Position numbers and translations under genes: made by a program. From Methanogenium marinum (GTDB taxonomy: Archaea > Halobacteriota > Methanomicrobia > Methanomicrobiales > Methanomicrobiaceae): DNA of 64,000 nt. Position 1 is the stretch's first letter. Each line of letters opens with the position of its first letter. The stretch lies in assembly GCF_028912405.1 (NCBI RefSeq), contig NZ_JAKELO010000002.1, positions 1,993,276-2,057,275 of the forward strand, in the 5' to 3' direction. The notes under the pieces are model-generated. The model was not told the DNA's origin. It searched no databases and saw only the letters and a program-made list of their open reading frames with translations. Below are positions 62,912-64,000 of the stretch, in pieces.

Positions 62912-63778
62912 GTGTTAGACATAATATTTGACATATTCACAACACGCGAAATTGCAAGTGGAATATGGATCATATTATTTTTTGTTTACTTCATATTATT
63001 AAAAAACACAAGGAATTCCTTTTTTCAGATAATTAAAATAGCATGTTCAAAAGAGATACTAATTCCAATTTTCATCCTCATAATATACAGCGCATTTTTG
63101 ATTGCATTATTTTTAAACACACCACTCTGGCAAATTGTATATGTAAAAATAATTCTCATATGGACATTATTTATTGGCATACCTATGTGTTTCAAAGCAG
63201 CCATGAGTACTCTTGAAACAGATTACATTAAAAGGATATTTATAGACGGATTTAAGTATACAGTTTTTGTTGGATATATTACCGGACTTTTTACATTCAG
63301 TCTCTTAACTGAATTTATAATGGTACCAGCATTTGCAGGTGTTGTTTTATCTAATACGTTTTCAGAATCTAGCGAAAAATATAGTAAAAATAAAAAAAAG
63401 GCTTCCCGAAATTTAATTATTACAATCCTTATATTTTCTGTAATGGTAACAATAAATGCTATTGAGATTTATTCATCGTTAGATGGTTTAGAAATATTGA
63501 TTGGATTTTTAATACCCATTGCATTATCGATTTTGTATATACCTTTTGTATATCTATTTGCAATATATGGAAAATATGACAAAATATTTTCACAAATGAA
63601 AATTAAAGGCCAAATTAAGAAAAATAATGCCCTAAACCACAAAAAATATGTTCTATTCGCGTGTGGGCTATCATACAACAAATTACTTAGATTTGAAAAA
63701 TATTGCATTAAGGAAATGTATTCTGGAATGAGTGAAAAGGAATTTAATCAGCTTATTGATACATTCAAAGCGTTTTAG
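62912..63778 (+). CDS. Hypothetical multi-pass membrane protein
   Basis: The 288-residue protein has about six hydrophobic helices (about 17-31, 47-69, 76-93, 113-135, 166-185 and 194-217). A basic soluble tail follows (KGQIKKNNALNHKKY), and the C-terminus carries charged helices. The start is a GTG at 62912 with no clear ribosome site. Base composition is very AT-rich compared with the core, suggesting transfer. It is bounded by a gene remnant and its paralogue on the opposite strand. No family is recognised. Confidence 0.55.
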   Translation: MLDIIFDIFTTREIASGIWIILFFVYFILLKNTRNSFFQIIKIACSKEILIPIFILIIYSAFLIALFLNTPLWQIVYVKIILIWTLFIGIPMCFKAAMSTLETDYIKRIFIDGFKYTVFVGYITGLFTFSLLTEFIMVPAFAGVVLSNTFSESSEKYSKNKKKASRNLIITILIFSVMVTINAIEIYSSLDGLEILIGFLIPIALSILYIPFVYLFAIYGKYDKIFSQMKIKGQIKKNNALNHKKYVLFACGLSYNKLLRFEKYCIKEMYSGMSEKEFNQLIDTFKAF

Positions 63779-63866
63779 GTGTGAAATGTCCTATAGCTGA
63801 TTCAGGGATGAGGTATTCTCACCCCTATTTAAAATCACGATCATCTTCCAATCAGACAGCTATTTT

Positions 63867-64000
63867 CATTCACGTTCCGATATCCTGCCAGTTGCAAACA
63901 TGAACATAATCCTTACCTGGAAGAGGAACGCAACGAAGGCTGCAGCCACCATTACATAGTATGAGATATAGGCAAACGTTGTGGATAGTCTCGTGAAAAA
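63867..64000 (-). CDS. Membrane protein, C-terminal 44 residues only
   Basis: The open frame enters from the right edge and ends at a TGA (63867-63869). It reads FFTRLSTTFAYISYYVMVAA, a hydrophobic helix, then FQVRIMFMF and ATGRISERE. A related C-terminal remnant occurs at 62719-62870. Too little is visible to name the family. Confidence 0.65.

Overview
The window looks like a methanogenic archaeon of the Methanomicrobiales type. The evidence is an archaeal threonyl-tRNA synthetase with the archaeal editing domain, geranylgeranylglyceryl phosphate synthase (ether lipids), a family B replicative DNA polymerase, an Orc1/Cdc6 initiator, a methanogen-style PAS histidine kinase, NifB-type radical SAM proteins, archaeal TATA boxes and GGTGAT/GGAGG ribosome binding sites. 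No tRNA or rRNA gene was recognised.

Layout. 1-8.0 kb: secreted or membrane proteins (a partial NosD-like beta-helix protein, lipoproteins, a MacB/FtsX-type ABC exporter operon with a CARDB-like surface protein) and an HNH nuclease. 8.1-10.3 kb: two tandem NifB-like genes, the first carrying an in-frame 75-bp insertion. 10.4-14.7 kb: a FIST sensor gene overlapping a PAS histidine kinase, then small proteins. 14.9-38.6 kb: housekeeping core with thrS, dcd, a SpoU/TrmJ-type methyltransferase, GGGP synthase, topA, gatBAC with a truncated asparagine-synthase-like gene, a YhhQ transporter, purB, PspC, an XPD/Rad3 helicase with ogt, panE-mobA-rlmH, pyrKD, a malate dehydrogenase and polB. 39.6-40.8 kb: two flavodoxin-domain genes.

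From about 40.8 kb to about 63.8 kb the window is accessory. It holds an IS605-type element (intact tnpB and omega-RNA-like end, decayed tnpA); two divergent genes that share a palindromic promoter site; an intact orc1/cdc6 followed by a decayed second copy; two 3'-end remnants of a replication-protein gene flanking an orphan gene; a complete type I restriction-modification operon (hsdM-hsdS-hsdR); a plasmid/virus-like primase-polymerase-helicase gene at the end of a tightly overlapping four-gene operon that includes a protein built from an internal duplication; a 12-bp tandem repeat; a four-repeat type I-E-like CRISPR array without cas genes; lipoproteins; a putative HEPN-type protein; and a membrane protein inserted beside a remnant of the gene at the right edge.

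How it fits together. The core encodes translation fidelity, nucleotide synthesis, membrane lipid synthesis and DNA replication. The accessory half reads as a repeatedly used integration zone: replicon initiation genes (orc1, prim-pol-helicase), their remnants, and defence modules (restriction-modification, CRISPR repeats, possible HEPN protein) have accumulated side by side. Differing codon and strand composition from gene to gene supports separate origins.
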